Source of the DNA: Sphingomonas sp. FARSPH
GTDB taxonomy: Bacteria; Pseudomonadota; Alphaproteobacteria; Sphingomonadales; Sphingomonadaceae
Reading direction: 5' to 3'
Assembly: GCF_003355005.1 (NCBI RefSeq)
Contig: NZ_CP029985.1
Coordinates: 1,107,001 to 1,171,000, forward strand
Length of the DNA stretch: 64,000 nucleotides
Shown here in pieces: positions 49,401 to 58,616 of this stretch. Position 1 is the first letter of the stretch. Each line of letters begins with the position of its first letter. The notes beneath the pieces were generated by a model, which worked only from the letters and a program-made list of their open reading frames with translations, did no database searches and was not told the origin of the DNA. The translations under genes and the position numbers were made by a program.

Positions 49401-50408
49401 ATGGGTCCGTGCTGCGTTTTCTGGCTCCCCGGCGCGCTGTCGCTCGGGCTCGCGCAGGTCCCGCAACACGCCCCGCCATCGCCGTCGTCCGTACGGATCA
49501 CCCCGGGCGAAGCGCAGATCGACGATACGCTCGACGTCGCGGGCGACAGCATCGCTGCCGAGCAGATCGACACGCGTATGGCGATCGGCGTGACGGTCGA
49601 TGGTCATGGCCCCTATCGCTTCGTGGTGGATAGCGGCGCGGACCGGTCGGTGATCGGCGCGCGCCTGGCGCGCGACCTCGCGCTCCCCGCGGGCGAACCG
49701 GTGATGCTGCACGGGATGGCGGGGTCCAGCCGTCGCGAAACCGCCAGGATCGCGCGGCTGGGGATCGGCGGCGGCGTGGTCGAGGACGTCGCCGCGCCGA
49801 CGATTCCCGAAGCCGCCCTCGGCGCGCGCGGGCTCGTCGGGATCGACGCACTGCACGGACACCGGCTGATGCTCGATTTCGAAACCAACACCGTCACGGT
49901 GGAGGACGCGCGCCGCCCGATGCCGGCGCGGGCGGACGACATCGTCGTCACCGCGCGCCGCCGCGGCGGACAGCTGATCCTGACCCAAGCCCGCGCCGGA
50001 AGCCTCGGCATCCGCGCGGTCGTCGACACCGGTTCGCAGCTGACGATCGGCAATCTCGCTCTGCGCGATGCCTTGTTCCGCCGCGGTCGCCTGCCGCCGG
50101 AAACGACATCGACGACGCTCGTCAGCGTGACGGGGGAGACGCGGGTCGTACCGCTGGCGATCGTCCCCGAAATGCGCATCGGCACGATCATGATGTATAA
50201 TGTCGTCGTCGGCTTTGCGGACCTGCCGCCCTTCGCGCTGTTCGGCCTCGCCGATACGCCGGCGATGATGCTGGGCACCGACCTGATGGGCAGCTTTCGC
50301 CGCATCTCGCTCGATTTCGGCGCTAAGAAGGTGCGTTTTCAGCTCCGTCGCTGCCCGCCCGCTCCCGCGCCTGGCGCCGGCTGCCCGCCCGCCCCCGCAC
50401 CACGCTGA
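49401..50408 (+). CDS. Two-lobed retropepsin-like aspartic protease, exported
   Basis: A ~335-residue protein with an N-terminal hydrophobic signal-like segment (MGPCCVFWLPGALSLGLAQ). Two aspartyl-protease lobes carry RFVVDSGADRSVIG (~70) and RAVVDTGSQLTIGN (~205). Each is followed by a flap-like and hydrophobic-hydrophobic-Gly element (GLVGIDALHG; MLGTDLMGSF). A Pro/Ala/Cys-rich tail ends the chain. The start is uncertain: TTG 49380 is also in frame. This is the second two-lobed retropepsin-like protein in the window (see 36701), but without TPRs. Substrate unknown. Confidence 0.78.
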   Translation: MGPCCVFWLPGALSLGLAQVPQHAPPSPSSVRITPGEAQIDDTLDVAGDSIAAEQIDTRMAIGVTVDGHGPYRFVVDSGADRSVIGARLARDLALPAGEPVMLHGMAGSSRRETARIARLGIGGGVVEDVAAPTIPEAALGARGLVGIDALHGHRLMLDFETNTVTVEDARRPMPARADDIVVTARRRGGQLILTQARAGSLGIRAVVDTGSQLTIGNLALRDALFRRGRLPPETTSTTLVSVTGETRVVPLAIVPEMRIGTIMMYNVVVGFADLPPFALFGLADTPAMMLGTDLMGSFRRISLDFGAKKVRFQLRRCPPAPAPGAGCPPAPAPR

Positions 50409-50571
50409 GACTACGGTCGCAGCCCCTCAGGCGGCAGGATCGTCTGGAACCGGCGAACGGAGCCGCGTTAGCTCCCCGGCCCGGCGCCATTGGCGCGTGG
50501 CCCCTCGCCACAGGGCACCCAAGCAGAAGCCTCGCCGAACGGCGCTTCCGCCTTCGCCGCTGCTTCCCCGT

Positions 50572-50883
50572 TCAATCTCTCGCGTCGCGCAGCGCTTCCA
50601 ACTCGGCCAGTCTGACGGGATCGTCAGCGGCCAGTACCTCCTCAAGGTAGAAACCATGGGCGATATTGCGCACCACCTCCCGCGCCTCGCCACTATATTC
50701 CTCCGCTACAATCGGGAACGCATCCACCAGTTCGCGAAGAAACCCCTTGTCCAGTTCTTCGAGCTGACCGGCGAGAGCCTCCGACATCTTCACGGCGGTA
50801 TCGGGGTCCAACTCATCCTCGTCGGTAAGCTCGAGGAACACGACATACTCCGCGATAATGCTCGCAACCTGCATAGCAATCAT
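50572..50883 (-). CDS. Probable immunity protein of the adjacent toxin
   Basis: A 103-residue acidic protein (IAEYVVFLELTDEDELDPDTAVKMSEALAGQLEELDKGFLRELVDAFPIVAEEYSGEAREVVRNIAHGFYLEEVL) with no signal or membrane segment. Its ATG 50883 overlaps the stop at the 3' end of the toxin pseudogene (ATGA), the usual layout of toxin-immunity pairs. The acidic character suits binding of a basic nuclease toxin. I do not recognise the family. The open frame extends upstream but that part overlaps the toxin. Confidence 0.7.
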   Translation of the reverse strand: MIAMQVASIIAEYVVFLELTDEDELDPDTAVKMSEALAGQLEELDKGFLRELVDAFPIVAEEYSGEAREVVRNIAHGFYLEEVLAADDPVRLAELEALRDARD

Positions 50884-51991
50884 GGCTTGACTACCTTCAC
50901 GTGGATGTTGGTGACTTTCATCTTCTTGAACAACTTCAGCGCTTTGGTCTTCTGAGCAGGAGTAGGAACCTCCCATAATTCTATATCAGGCGATGTTCTG
51001 CCAGCACCTGTGACTGACACAACAGCTGGGCTCGGGCGTGGGGAGCATCGATCACCTTCCATTTCCGGTCGATCACGTAATCGCCCTGAATGCCGTCGAA
51101 CTTGACTGGCCGCTTCGAACCGTCCGCCATCGTTCGCATCAGCGTCGGCGCCCGACCGGGCTGCGCACCCGTGGCAGCGTCGTTGTAAGCCTTTCAGGGC
51201 TTTTGCGACTTGGTCGTCTCCTTCACCCAGCCGATCTGCGGGGGCGCGAAGGTCGTTCGCCGCCTCGCCACGCGAAGTCTGCGCAATGCGGCAGCCTTTG
51301 AGACTGCCGCCCCCGGCGCTGCCGCCAGCGCAACGTTCCCGGCAACCCTACCCGTTACACGACCGATGTCCCGTGCCGACGCATTGGCGACGGCGCTTGC
51401 CGCACGCGAAGCCTGGATCCGGGCGGGCGTATCCTCGGCAGCGATCGCAGCATCGATCATACCCGCGATACCGCGACCGGCGTTGCGAACGGTGGTCACC
51501 GGATTCGTCGTCAGCGCACCGCGGACTCCTGCCACCGTCCTTGTCCCAACGTCGTAAAGTCCTTCGCCGACTCCACCGGCAAATTCGGCGACAGGGTTCG
51601 GCCGGCTGCCGGGCCACGATCCCTCGACGTGCTTGGGTTGTACCTTGGGCGATGCACGCTTGACCGGCCTCTGGCTATCTCTCGCCGCCGTTTCAGCACG
51701 TGACGTTCCCCTCTTCGGCAACGTCAAAGGCCGCGACTTGCTACGCTCTCCCAAAGCAGGGACGCGATCGGAACCAGACGGAGCCCGACGTTTCTCGCTG
51801 CCAACCGCATCGGTCCCGCCCGCAGCATACCGGCGTCCCGCGCCGGCAAAGGTGAACCGGCCGTCCTCCGGATCGTGCCACGGATTGAATTTGATTTCGA
51901 GACCGTCAGGACTGAGCGCAGGTGGCAGCTTGCCGGTTCGCAGCCACCATAAAAAAGCGCTCGATTGCTTGCCGCCAGAGGACCCGATCAT
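50880..51991 (-). pseudogene. Disrupted polymorphic toxin, restriction-endonuclease-fold C-terminus (Tox-REase-5-like)
   Basis: A toxin gene broken in two places. From ATG 51991 the frame gives 265 residues (EIKFNPWHDPEDGRFTFAG near the start, then an Ala/Gly-rich middle). It stops at an in-frame TGA (51194-51196, ...KSQKP*). The same frame continues with KAYNDAATGAQ, then KFDGIQGDYVIDRKW and APHARAQLLCQSQVLAEHRL, typical of the restriction-endonuclease fold toxin 5 group, to a TAG at 50981-50983. The conserved C-terminus (ELWEVPTPAQKTKALKLF ... VKVVKP) is in the next frame, so a frameshift lies near 50985. The nonsense codon and frameshift together predict an inactive toxin. Sequencing error for either is possible. 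An apparently intact immunity gene overlaps the end. Confidence 0.75.
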
Positions 51992-52118
51992 GCCGCCCCG
52001 CTTTCGTCATCGCGACGAGAACATATAGGGAACGATCTGCAAAAAATCAAGCCTGAAGCATGACAGCCCCGCGTGCTGGTGCCGGCCTGGTGGTCTATGA
52101 GGTGGGATGTCACAAGGA

Positions 52119-52194
52119 TGGTGCCGCTTACAGGACTCGAACCTGTGACCCCCGCATTACGAATGCGATGCTCTACCAACTGAGCTAAAGCGGC
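52119..52194 (-). tRNA. tRNA-Thr (anticodon CGT)
   Basis: A 76-base cloverleaf on the minus strand. The acceptor stem is GCCGCTT/AAGCGGC, the D-arm contains AGCTCAGTTGGTAGAGC, the anticodon stem-loop CGCAT-TCGTA-ATGCG has anticodon CGT, and the T-arm CAGGTTCGAGTCCTG is canonical. The discriminator is A and CCA is encoded. The CGT anticodon reads ACG, a threonine codon. Confidence 0.95.
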
Positions 52195-52400
52195 ACGGGC
52201 GGCGTAGATGGCCGCTCGGGTGAGGCGGGCGCTTAGCAGGGTCGTATCAGCGTGACAAGTCGCGGATTGCGCGATCGCGCCGCCGCCATCCCGCCGCGCC
52301 GAAATCGCGCGACGCCTTTACGCCCCGTTTACCACGCGCCGTGCACAAGCAGGCGTCACGAGGGGGGTTCCTTGTACCCCTGCGTCAAAAGGGTCTTGGA

Positions 52401-53777
52401 ATGGATACGGGCGGCTTCGACCACGAACGAGACGACAGCGAGATCGAGCAGGCACGCTTTGCCGCCTCGCTGCCCGCAGCGCGCCACGATGCGCCGGGGA
52501 TCGAAGACGCGCTGGACGATCCTGCGGCTGCGGTCGATGCGCCGGGCGTCGAGGCGGACATCGACGAGGGCGGCGTCGCCGACTCGGGGTTCGACGTGGG
52601 CGGCGACGAGCGGCGCATGCATGTGCGCGCCTACAACCACTGGGTTTCGCTGCTGAAGGGGCGTCCCTACCCCCCGATCGACGATCTCGACCCCGCCAAC
52701 ATCGTCGATTTCGGCCCGCACAGCGTGCTGCTCGATTTCACCGGCGGGCTGGAAGATCCGACGATCGCCTATCTGGGCCGGACGCTGCGCGAGGAATGCG
52801 GGCTGGAAACCAGCATCACGCGGATCGCCGACGTGCCTGGCCGCTCGCTGCTGTCGCGGCTGACCGACCACTATCTGCAGATCATCGCCAATCGCGCGCC
52901 GATCGGGTTCGAGGCGGAATTCGTCGGCACCCGCGGGCGCACCACCTTGTACCGCGGCATCCTGATGCCCTTCTCGTCCGATGGCGAGGCGATCGATTTC
53001 ATCTATGGCGTGATCAACTGGAAGGAGATGGTCGACGAGGCGACGCAGGCGACGCTCGATGCCGAGCTGGGCGCCGCGATGCGTGCCGCGTCCCGCCCCG
53101 CTGCCGACGCCGCGATCTGGGCAGACGGGCCGAGCCACATCGCCGACGCGGCAGCCCCGGACGCCGCCGCCGCGATCGTCGAGCCGCCGCTCACCGGCAC
53201 GCTCGGCGACCGGCTGATGATGGCGCGCGAAAGCGCGGCCGCCGTGCGCGCCGCCGATACGCGCGGCCGCGCCGCTCTCTACCGCGCCCTGGGCCGGGCG
53301 CACGACTTCGCGCTCGCCTGCGACGAGGATCCCGACGGCCTCGCCGACCTGATGCGGGGCGCCGCGCTGAAGGCGCAGCCGCGTGCGCCGATGACGCCGA
53401 TCGTCAAGCTCGTCTTCGGCGCCGATTACGACAAGACGCGGCTGGCGGAATATGCCGCGGTGCTGGGCCATGCCCGTCGCCACGACGTGCCTGCCGGCGG
53501 CCTGCCGCGCATGCTCGAGGCGGCGGACGGCGGGATCAAGGCGATCGTGGCGGCGGAACGCGCCGCCCGCCGCCCGGTGCGCACGCCCGACGTATTCGAA
53601 CGCGCCGCCGCGGAACTGCGCGCCCTGCCCGTGCTGGGCAAGCTCGCGATGGGCGCAGGATCGGACGAGTTCGTGCTGCTGCTCGCGCGCGCCGCAGGAG
53701 GCGACACGGTGGAGATCATCAAGCGGGTCGACAATCGGTCGCTGGTCGCCTCCGCGCTCAAGAAGGCCGCAGCGTGA
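52401..53777 (+). CDS. PAS-fold protein of unknown function
   Basis: A 458-residue soluble protein. After an acidic, flexible N-terminus (~1-75) comes a PAS-like domain (~80-215): YNHWVSLLKGRPYPPIDDLDPANIVDFGPHSVLLDF, DPTIAYLGRTLREECG, GFEAEFVGTRGRTTLYRGILMPFSSDGEAIDFIYGVINWKEM. This matches the pattern of the alphaproteobacterial PAS_5 group. The C-terminal half (~260-458) is Ala-rich and helical with no recognised domain. ATG 52401 is chosen; the frame is open from 52341. It lies 115 bases before the glutamate dehydrogenase gene on the same strand. Role unknown; a PAS fold suggests ligand or redox sensing. Confidence 0.75.
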   Translation: MDTGGFDHERDDSEIEQARFAASLPAARHDAPGIEDALDDPAAAVDAPGVEADIDEGGVADSGFDVGGDERRMHVRAYNHWVSLLKGRPYPPIDDLDPANIVDFGPHSVLLDFTGGLEDPTIAYLGRTLREECGLETSITRIADVPGRSLLSRLTDHYLQIIANRAPIGFEAEFVGTRGRTTLYRGILMPFSSDGEAIDFIYGVINWKEMVDEATQATLDAELGAAMRAASRPAADAAIWADGPSHIADAAAPDAAAAIVEPPLTGTLGDRLMMARESAAAVRAADTRGRAALYRALGRAHDFALACDEDPDGLADLMRGAALKAQPRAPMTPIVKLVFGADYDKTRLAEYAAVLGHARRHDVPAGGLPRMLEAADGGIKAIVAAERAARRPVRTPDVFERAAAELRALPVLGKLAMGAGSDEFVLLLARAAGGDTVEIIKRVDNRSLVASALKKAAA

Positions 53778-53892
53778 CAAACACAAGGGGGAAATAAAGC
53801 ATCGGCGGCAAGTTAGTTCCTTTCCGCCACACGAAATTATTGCACCGCGGCAAGTCTTGAGGTTGGTCGCCGACGGGAGCATAGGCGCGCCC

Positions 53893-56800
53893 ATGGCCGA
53901 CCAAGACAAGAGCATGGCCGCGGCGCTCGCCGCTAGGCTGACCAAGGGTGCGTTGCCGGGAGAGTTGAAGGGTTTCGGGGACGCCGAGCGCGCCGCCGCG
54001 GCCGCCTTCGTCGCGCAAACCGCCGCCGCCCGCCCCGCCGGTACCGCCGGCATCGCGCTCGAACCGATCGCGTCCGACGACACGCGGCGGCGCATGCGAC
54101 TCGCGATCGTCAACGACGACATGCCCTTCCTGGTCGATTCGATCGCCGCGGCGATCGGCGCGCAGGACATCGACATTGATCGCATCATCCACCCGGTGGT
54201 CCGCGTCGCGCGCGATGCGGACGGCAAGCTGACCGATATCGGCGGCGCCGGCACGCCCGAATCGATGATCTATCTCGAGATGGAGCGCGCCGACGCACGC
54301 GACCGCCGCGGCTTGATCGACGATCTTACCATGGTGCTCGCCGACGTACGTGCCGCGGTAGCCGACTGGCCCGCGCTGCAACGCGCGATGGCGCGCGACG
54401 AGGCCGCGCTGCCGCAGGGCGAGGGCGCGCAGCTGCTGCAATGGTTCCTCGACGGCCATTTCACCCTGCTCGGCCACCAGATCTGGCACCGCGACGGCAG
54501 CGCCGGCGAGGCGTTGGGCATCGCGCGCCACGCGCATGACGTCCCCGTGCTCGCCGAATCGAGCCGCGCGCTCGCGATCGACTGGTTCGAACAGGGCAAT
54601 GACGCGCCGCTGCTGCTCAAATCCAGCCTGATCTCGACCGTGCACCGCGCGGTGCCGCTCGACCTCGTCGTCGTGCCGGTCACCGCCAATGGCGAGATCA
54701 CCGGTCTGTCGATCCACGCCGGCCTGTGGACCAGCGCCGCGATGCAGGCGGCGCCGCGCGACGTCCCCGTGCTGCGCGCACGCCTGTCGGCGCTGAAGGC
54801 GAAGTTCGGCTTCGACCCCAAGGGCCATGCCGGCAAGGCGCTGACGCACGCGCTGACCGCGCTGCCGCACGACCTCGTCATCGCCTTCGACCCCGCCTCG
54901 CTCGAAGAGGTGGTGCTGACCGCGATGAGCCTCGCGGATCGCCCGCGCCCGGCGCTGGTGCTCGTCCGCTCCGCGCTCGGCCGCCACCTGTTCGCCTTCG
55001 CGTGGCTGCCGCGCGACGACCTCACCACCGCGCGCCGCGTCGCGATCGGGCAGATGCTGGCGGAGGCGGCGAACGGGTCGATCCTCAACTGGTCGATCAG
55101 CCTCGACGACGGTGTCGTCGCGCTGCTTCGCTACACGATCGACCTGCGCGGGCAGGGTCGGATGCCCGATGCCGCACCGCTCGCCGAGCGACTGGAGCGG
55201 ATGGTACGCGGCTGGGTGCCCGCGGTCGAGGCGGCGCTGGTCGCCGATGTCGGGCCCGCGCGTGCCGCGCGCCTCGCGCTGCGCCACGCCAACGCCTTCC
55301 CGCAAGGCTATCGCAACAGCAATTCCGCCGAGGAAGCCGCCGCCGACATCGAACGGCTGGCGGGACTCGACGCGGCGGGCAGCCGTGCCGTCCGCCTCGC
55401 CAGGCGCGGCGACGCGACCCGGCTGAAAATCTATCGCCAGGGCGGTGCGCTCGCGCTGTCCGACGCGGTGCCGGTGCTGGAGAATTTCGGCTTCCGCGTG
55501 ATCGAAGAGGTGCCGACCGCGCTCGGTGACGACGCACATTCGTCGATCCACGAATTCCTCGTCGAGGCGAGCGGCCCGCTGTCGTGCGACGCGACGATGC
55601 TGGAAGGCGCGATCGCCGCGGTGCTGGAGGGGCGCGCGGAAAACGACGCGTTCAACCGGCTGATCGTCGATGTGGGCCTCAGCCCGCAGGCGGTCGTGCT
55701 GCTGCGCGCCTGGTTCCGCTACCTGCGCCAGGCGGGCCTGACCTATGGCCTGACCACCGTCGTCGACGCGCTGCGCCGCGCGCCGAAGGTCGCCAACGCG
55801 CTGATCGCGCGCTTCGCCGCGGCGCACGACCCGGCCGGCGCGGGCGATCCGCACGCCGCCGATGAAGCGATCGAGCGCGGTCTCGACGCGGTGTCGGCGA
55901 TCGACGACGATCGCATCCTGCGCGCGTATCGGCATCTGATCGCAGCGACGCTGCGCACCAATGCCTTCGCTCCCGCGGCGGACGAGGCGCTGGCATTCAA
56001 GCTCGACAGCCATCTGATCCCTGGCCTGCCGGCGCCGGTGCCGTGGCGCGAAATCTGGGTCTACAGCCCGCGCGTCGAGGGCATACACCTGCGTGCCGGA
56101 CCCGTCGCGCGCGGCGGCCTGCGCTGGTCCGACCGGCGCGACGACTTCCGCACCGAAATCCTCGGCCTGATGAAGGCGCAGCGGGTCAAGAATGCGGTGA
56201 TCGTGCCGACGGGCGCCAAGGGCGGCTTCTATCCGAAGCAACTGCCCAATCCCGCCGCCGATCGCGACGCGTGGCTGGCGGAGGGGACGGAAAGCTACCG
56301 CATCTTCATCCGCTCGCTCTTGTCGATCACCGACAATATCGTCGAGGGCAAGGTGGTTCATCCCGTCGCCGTTCGCGTGCTCGACGGCGAGGACCCCTAT
56401 TTCGTCGTCGCCGCGGACAAGGGCACCGCGACGTTCAGCGACGTTGCCAACGCGCTCGCGCTGGAACGCGATTTCTGGCTGGGCGACGCCTTCGCCAGCG
56501 GCGGCAGCGTCGGCTACGACCACAAGGCGATGGGCATCACCGCCAAGGGCGCCTGGGTCTCCGTCCAGCGCCATTTCGCGGAACGCGGTGTCGACGTGCA
56601 GACCGACAGCATCCGCGTCGTCGGCTGCGGCGACATGTCGGGCGACGTCTTCGGTAACGGCATGCTGCTGTCGAAGACGATCAAGCTGGTGGCCGCTTTC
56701 GACCATCGCCACATCTTCATCGATCCCGATCCCGATCCCGCGACGAGCTGGGATGAGCGCGCGCGCATGTTCGCGCTGCCGCGCTCCAGCTGGGCGGATT

Positions 56801-58485
56801 ACGACGCCGCGCTGATCAGCGAGGGTGGCGGCGTCTGGGCGCGCAGCGAGAAGAGCATCCGGCTGTCGGACGCGGCGCGCGACGCGCTGGGCCTGACGCA
56901 GAGCGAGATGGACCCCGCCAGCCTGATCTCCGCGATCCTTAAAAGCCCCGCGGACCTGCTCTGGTTCGGCGGCATCGGCACCTATGTGAAGGCGGCGGCG
57001 GAAAACAACGCCGCGGTCGGCGATCCCGCCAACGACCGCCTGCGCGTCAACGCCGAGGACCTGCGCGTCATCGCGGTCGGCGAAGGCGCGAACCTGGGTG
57101 TCACGCAGGCCGCGCGCATCGCCTTTGCCGCGCGGGGCGGGCGGATCAACACCGACTTCATCGACAATTCGGCTGGCGTCGATTGTTCGGACAACGAGGT
57201 CAACATCAAGATCGCGCTCAACCGCGAGATGATCGAGGGCCGCCTCGCGTTCGAGGATCGCAACGCGCTGCTCGCCAGCATGACCGACGACGTCGCGCAC
57301 CTCGTGCTGGAGGACAATCGCCTGCAGACGCTGGCGCTGTCGATCGCCGAAGCAGACGGCGCGCCGGCGATCCCTAGCTATGTCCGCCTCATCGAAATCT
57401 TCGAAAGCGCCGGGCGGCTCGACCGCGCGGTCGAGGGGCTGGCGGGCAACGACGATTTGCTCCGCCGCGGGCAGGAGGGCCACGGCCTGACCCGGCCCGA
57501 GCTTGCCGTGCTGCTCGCCACCGCGAAGCTCGCGTTGCAGGACGGGATCGAGCGCGCGCCGCTGGCGGTCGCGCCGGAGCTCGCGCCCGACCTTCATGCC
57601 GCCTTCCCGCCCGCGATGCGCGCGAAGTTCGCGAAGGCGATCGACGAGCACCGCCTGCGCGCGGAAATCGTCGCGACGAAGCTCGCCAACCGCATCGTCA
57701 ACCGGCTGGGCCTGCTCTATCCGTTCGAGCTGGCCGAGGAGGAAGGCGCAAGCGTCGCCGACATCGCGGGCATGTTCGTCGTCGCGGAGCGGCTGTTCGG
57801 CCTCGACGCGCTCTGGGCGGAGATCGAGCGGGCACCGATGGCCGAAGGCGCGCGGATCGCGCTGTTCAACGAGGTCGCGGTGGCGACGCGGTCGCACATC
57901 GCCGACCTGCTGCGCGCGGTCGCGCCGGGTACGCTGCCGCAGGCGGTGCTCGACCGGATCGGCAAGCGCGTCGACCAGCTGGGCGCGCAGACCGCCTCGC
58001 TGCTGCTCGACGAGGCCAGCGCGCAGAGCGCGCGGATCGCCGCGGAACTGGAGGCGGCGGGCGCGCCCGGCGATCTGGCGCGGCGCGTCGTGCGCCTGTT
58101 CGAGATGGACGGCGTCATCGGCCTCGCCGCGCTCGGTGAGCGGCAGGGGATCGACGAGGTCGCGCTGACCCGCGCCTTCACCCACCTCGGCCAGGCGCTC
58201 GGGCTCGACTGGGCGCAGGGCGTCGCTGCGCGCATCGTGTCGAGCGATCCGTGGGAACGCCTGCTGCTCGCCGGCCTCGCGCGCGATTTCCAGCAGCTGC
58301 GGCTGGAATTCCTCGCGCGCGGCGGCAAGGCGCCGCAGGATGCCGCGGACGAATGGCTCGCCGCCAATGCGCCGCGCGTCGGCCAGTTCAAGGCGGTGAT
58401 CGACCGCGCCCGTCACGCCGCGCAGCCGAGCGCCGCGATGCTGGCGCAGATCGCGGGCCAGGCGCGCGTGCTGCTGGGGCGCTGA
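53893..58485 (+). CDS. gdhB: Large NAD-specific glutamate dehydrogenase
   Basis: A 1530-residue NAD-dependent glutamate dehydrogenase of the 180-kDa (GDH_2/L-GDH) class, which oxidises glutamate to 2-oxoglutarate and ammonia. ACT-like regulatory segments occupy the N-terminal ~600 residues (for example RLAIVNDDMPFLVDSIAAAIG). The catalytic core has RAGPVARGGLRWSDRRDDFRTE and the catalytic-Lys motif VPTGAKGGFYPKQLP. The nucleotide-binding domain contains VVGCGDMSGDVFGNGMLLS. ATG 53893 begins MADQDK, and the open frame upstream overlaps the PAS gene. It works downstream of PutA, which makes glutamate from proline, though the genes are far apart. Confidence 0.93.
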   Translation: MADQDKSMAAALAARLTKGALPGELKGFGDAERAAAAAFVAQTAAARPAGTAGIALEPIASDDTRRRMRLAIVNDDMPFLVDSIAAAIGAQDIDIDRIIHPVVRVARDADGKLTDIGGAGTPESMIYLEMERADARDRRGLIDDLTMVLADVRAAVADWPALQRAMARDEAALPQGEGAQLLQWFLDGHFTLLGHQIWHRDGSAGEALGIARHAHDVPVLAESSRALAIDWFEQGNDAPLLLKSSLISTVHRAVPLDLVVVPVTANGEITGLSIHAGLWTSAAMQAAPRDVPVLRARLSALKAKFGFDPKGHAGKALTHALTALPHDLVIAFDPASLEEVVLTAMSLADRPRPALVLVRSALGRHLFAFAWLPRDDLTTARRVAIGQMLAEAANGSILNWSISLDDGVVALLRYTIDLRGQGRMPDAAPLAERLERMVRGWVPAVEAALVADVGPARAARLALRHANAFPQGYRNSNSAEEAAADIERLAGLDAAGSRAVRLARRGDATRLKIYRQGGALALSDAVPVLENFGFRVIEEVPTALGDDAHSSIHEFLVEASGPLSCDATMLEGAIAAVLEGRAENDAFNRLIVDVGLSPQAVVLLRAWFRYLRQAGLTYGLTTVVDALRRAPKVANALIARFAAAHDPAGAGDPHAADEAIERGLDAVSAIDDDRILRAYRHLIAATLRTNAFAPAADEALAFKLDSHLIPGLPAPVPWREIWVYSPRVEGIHLRAGPVARGGLRWSDRRDDFRTEILGLMKAQRVKNAVIVPTGAKGGFYPKQLPNPAADRDAWLAEGTESYRIFIRSLLSITDNIVEGKVVHPVAVRVLDGEDPYFVVAADKGTATFSDVANALALERDFWLGDAFASGGSVGYDHKAMGITAKGAWVSVQRHFAERGVDVQTDSIRVVGCGDMSGDVFGNGMLLSKTIKLVAAFDHRHIFIDPDPDPATSWDERARMFALPRSSWADYDAALISEGGGVWARSEKSIRLSDAARDALGLTQSEMDPASLISAILKSPADLLWFGGIGTYVKAAAENNAAVGDPANDRLRVNAEDLRVIAVGEGANLGVTQAARIAFAARGGRINTDFIDNSAGVDCSDNEVNIKIALNREMIEGRLAFEDRNALLASMTDDVAHLVLEDNRLQTLALSIAEADGAPAIPSYVRLIEIFESAGRLDRAVEGLAGNDDLLRRGQEGHGLTRPELAVLLATAKLALQDGIERAPLAVAPELAPDLHAAFPPAMRAKFAKAIDEHRLRAEIVATKLANRIVNRLGLLYPFELAEEEGASVADIAGMFVVAERLFGLDALWAEIERAPMAEGARIALFNEVAVATRSHIADLLRAVAPGTLPQAVLDRIGKRVDQLGAQTASLLLDEASAQSARIAAELEAAGAPGDLARRVVRLFEMDGVIGLAALGERQGIDEVALTRAFTHLGQALGLDWAQGVAARIVSSDPWERLLLAGLARDFQQLRLEFLARGGKAPQDAADEWLAANAPRVGQFKAVIDRARHAAQPSAAMLAQIAGQARVLLGR

Positions 58486-58501
58486 CAGCCGAAGGAGAAC
58501 G

Positions 58502-58578
58502 GCGCGTCGACACGCTCGGCACGAACGGGATGAGGGACACCGCCCCCTCCCCCGTTTGCCCTGAGCCTGTCGAAGCGC
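58502..58578. repeat. Imperfect inverted repeat after gdhB (sphingomonad interspersed type)
   Basis: Two ~29-base arms (58502-58530 and 58550-58578) form an imperfect inverted repeat around a short spacer. The right arm contains the GCCCTGAGCCTGTCGAAG-type core (here TGCCCTGAGCCTGTCGAAG) that is a well-known dispersed sequence in sphingomonads. It lies between convergent gdhB and the PepSY gene and may terminate transcription from both sides. Confidence 0.6.
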
Positions 58579-58616
58579 CGTACTTCTTCGGCCCGTAGGC
58601 CGGGACGCGTGAAGGA

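Noticed and set aside
50497..50955. A 152-codon plus-strand ORF across the immunity gene
   Set aside because: It overlaps the start-stop-coupled immunity gene, has no ribosome-binding site and no domain.
51194..51196. In-frame TGA in the toxin gene as a selenocysteine or programmed readthrough codon
   Set aside because: No downstream SECIS-like structure was noticed, and a second lesion (frameshift) lies further on, so decay is simpler.
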